Source of the DNA: Opisthocomus hoazin
Lineage: Eukaryota > Chordata > Aves > Opisthocomiformes > Opisthocomidae
Assembly (NCBI RefSeq): GCF_030867145.1
Contig: NC_134415.1
Coordinates: forward strand, 8,410,417-8,474,416
Reading direction: 5' to 3'
DNA length: 64,000 nucleotides
Below, in pieces: positions 61,641 through 64,000 of the stretch. A program made the position numbers and the translations under genes. Each line of letters opens with the position of its first letter. Position 1 is the first letter of the stretch. The notes under the pieces are model-generated. The model did no database searches, was not told the DNA's origin, and saw only the letters and a list, made by a program, of their open reading frames with translations.

Positions 61641-62599
61641 TGTCTGACCATACATGTATTTCTGTTAGGACAGTTTTTCACCTCAATATGAGCTGCAGTA
61701 AGGTTTCGCAGGATTCTTAGTCACCAATTTTCACGAAGCTTGGTGAAAATGCTGGTGTTCGGGACCTCCACCAGTCTGTGAAGCTCGGCTGAGAATTACC
61801 AACCAGTGAAAGTCAGGGAGAGACGCAGGGAGAGGCAACCGAGGGCATACAGAGAGCACAGGGCTGTGCCCCCAGAAGACAAGGCTAAAGATACCGAGGT
61901 GAGCAGCTCTGCTGAACTGGTCACGGACAGAGGTCGCTGCTGACAGGCAGCCTGCCGGCCCCGCTCAGATTTTAACATTTTAACCACCTCAGCAGCTGTC
62001 AGTAGCTCTTGAAGTTTTTCAGAATCCCAGACTACAAAGATTAACATGCATCTCTCCTTCCTGTGAGACTGATTCTCCAGGAAAATGTCAAGTTCAGCTG
62101 TTAATTATATTTACTGTCATTATAAGGAGATGAAAAGATTGAGAGATCATTTACCTTGATTTTTGTCAATAAACAAGGTAAATATGATCGCGCTGCACAC
62201 ATCTCTATTGATGAGTCCCCTACCAACTACTAAATTTGCCAGGCATTTTAGGTCAAGTTTGACATGGTGTGCAGTCCCCAAAGTGCTGGGGGGACTGAAG
62301 TTTCCATATTTCACGGAACCGGACAGAGAAAAGGCTCCTTGCTAATGCCCACACTGCGAAACACAGCGGGGTCGGCTTATCTGTGCTACCCGGCACCAGA
62401 GAACCTCCACCGGCCACCGCCAGGGTGAGTGAGTTCCACTGAAGGGTGGGCTTTGCAGCTTCTGCTATCCATGCAGCTACTTTTGTTTTTTTTTGTTTTT
62501 AAACATCAGTGGATGGAACTAAGTAGCCCAGGCAGACGTTAGTAAGGATATTCACAATTAACTCACTTCATAAGATAAAACTAAAAAGGAACATCATCT

Positions 62600-62611
62600 C
62601 CCCCCCCCCCC
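62600..62611. repeat. C homopolymer, 12 bp
   Basis: Twelve consecutive C on the + strand. Confidence 0.9.
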
Positions 62612-63081
62612 TTAAAATACCCCACACATTCCAGGTTGTTATCTCTGCCTGTTCTTGTGACTTTGCAACCATATTCCTGCTTTTAAATGCCTTTCTCTTT
62701 CTTCTGTGCTGCTTTGTGAAAGATCCAAACAAACACGGAGGAAGGAATTAACTGAATATAAAGAAGGTTTGTATCCACAGAATGCTGACACAAGCAGGAA
62801 AAGAACAAACCAAAGAGCAAAAGCAGCTCTTTCCCCCTCTCTAATCTTCCCCACTTCAAGTAATCTCCTATAGCTCATCTGCATGAGAGGTTTCTCTGCA
62901 AGCAGAGCTACATGACCCCACTGCATTACCTACTTTAAACCAGAGCTAAAAATCACCAAGACGTATACCCCTGGTTTCTACAGGAGCACAGTACTCCTTG
63001 AGACAGACAAGCCTTTACACAAGCTTTTAAACATGCTTTACAGATTCAAAGAGGAAAATCTCTGTAGGCAGATTTATCTTT

Positions 63082-63099
63082 CCCCCCCCCCCCCCCCCC
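63082..63099. repeat. C homopolymer, 18 bp
   Basis: Eighteen consecutive C on the + strand. The length could be affected by sequencing error. Confidence 0.85.
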
Positions 63100-64000
63100 A
63101 GCAGCTTTCCCTTCAAGAAACAGGGCAGCAGGGTCCTTCTGAGCTGCAAAGCGACAGGAGTAATACTGGTGGGATGATGGTGCTCTAAGCATCATTAGTG
63201 ATACAGCACTTGCACGCTTCCAGACAAATCTGGGAACAACGGCCGAAGCCTCAGAAGCACAGACACGAAAGGAATAAAGCAAATCCTTTTTGCAACACTG
63301 AAGCTGATGCCTTTTTTGGGGGGCAGAAGGGGAAGCACAGGGGAAGCACAGCACCTTTACCCTTTGAAAAGTGGCTACCAGTCCCTGACGCCGCGGAGCA
63401 AAAGCCTGCTGCCTGTTCTACTCAGCAGGCAATGGAGAAGAGAACTGGTGAAGAGCTCCCTCCAGCCACAGGTCTTGCTCTCTGGCTCTGGCAGAACTGG
63501 TACCCTCCGCCCCTGCTCCGAAGACAAACAACAAAACCACAACTCCAATGCTGCTCGTTAGTCGTTTGCCACACCTCAGGCATCAGACCACAGAAAAACT
63601 GCAAACTCTAAAAAAAGAGAAACAATTCAGTTGGAAAACACTGTCAGCTTCATTGTGGATTCTATGTCAATTATTTCACGCCCACCAAAGGTGAGGGGTT
63701 TGGTTTTGTTGGGGATGGCCCATCCCCAGCAAACAACTTTACAGTAAGATCTCACAGACCAAGGCTGGGGAACAGCCGGCATTTCAGGCAGAACTGCAGA
63801 GCTACCGCCAGTGCCAAACCTGACCTGTTGATGGAAGGTTTCCATTTCCAAGGCCATCAACCTATCACTCCTCACACGCCTACAGAAGATGAAATAACTT
63901 TATGACCAAGCATACTACTCCCTGACAGACAGGCTTAACAGATCTCAGACAACATCTTTTCTTAAGAAAGCACCATACTTTGGCAGAAGTTCTCCTTACA

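Larger units (their letters stand above)
56133..64000 (-). other. B3GALNT2: B3GALNT2 intron 1, partial
   Basis: Exon 1 (membrane anchor) was not found up to 64000, and no CpG island appears, so the intron exceeds 7.8 kb. It holds five or more CR1 copies between 56180 and 61640 and two C homopolymers. The stretches 59450-61420 and 61640-64000 are otherwise unique and show no gene. Confidence 0.7.

Overview
The window is nuclear DNA of a bird. Two things show this: exon-intron genes with vertebrate splice signals, and many copies of CR1, the main avian non-LTR retrotransposon, in several subfamilies of different age. Two sense-oriented solo LTRs of families I know from neoavian genomes make a neoavian bird, rather than chicken, the better guess (inference). 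All gene calls rest on my reading of translated exons against the known vertebrate proteins; no search was run.

Three genes are present, in the order seen at human 1q42. (1) GGPS1, + strand: only the large 3' coding exon (3229-3990); the first about 47 codons lie left of the window. (2) TBCE, + strand: complete, 16 coding exons from 10906 to 39779, 529 codons plus stop, every splice phase checked by hand. It has a CpG-rich promoter at about 10166-10905. (3) B3GALNT2, - strand: coding exons 2-12 (56132 down to 41012), 455 residues; exon 1 lies right of 64000. TBCE and B3GALNT2 converge, with stop codons 1.2 kb apart. I see no tRNA, rRNA or CRISPR and no other protein-coding gene.

Layout: 1-3228 GGPS1 intron with one CR1 relic; 3991-9927 GGPS1 3' UTR and spacer; 9928-10165 CR1 relic abutting the TBCE CpG island; 11006-15199 TBCE intron 1, an accessory patch of nested transposons (a solo LTR split by a CR1, then an old CR1 split by a second LTR and ending about 35 bp before exon 2); 15285-39344 the other TBCE introns, mostly unique AT-rich sequence with one CR1; 39780-41011 the shared 3' region; 41012-56132 B3GALNT2; 56133-64000 its intron 1, with at least five CR1 copies, one of which has a 5' inversion.

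The genes act in separate processes: GGPS1 makes geranylgeranyl diphosphate for protein prenylation, TBCE folds and dissociates tubulin dimers, and B3GALNT2 extends O-mannosyl glycans on alpha-dystroglycan. They are conserved neighbours, not an operon. I found no clearly new biological system. The most notable items are a GC-AG intron in TBCE, a CR1 copy with a twin-priming-like inversion, nested LTR/CR1 insertions in TBCE intron 1, and a TALE-homeobox-type palindrome in the TBCE promoter.
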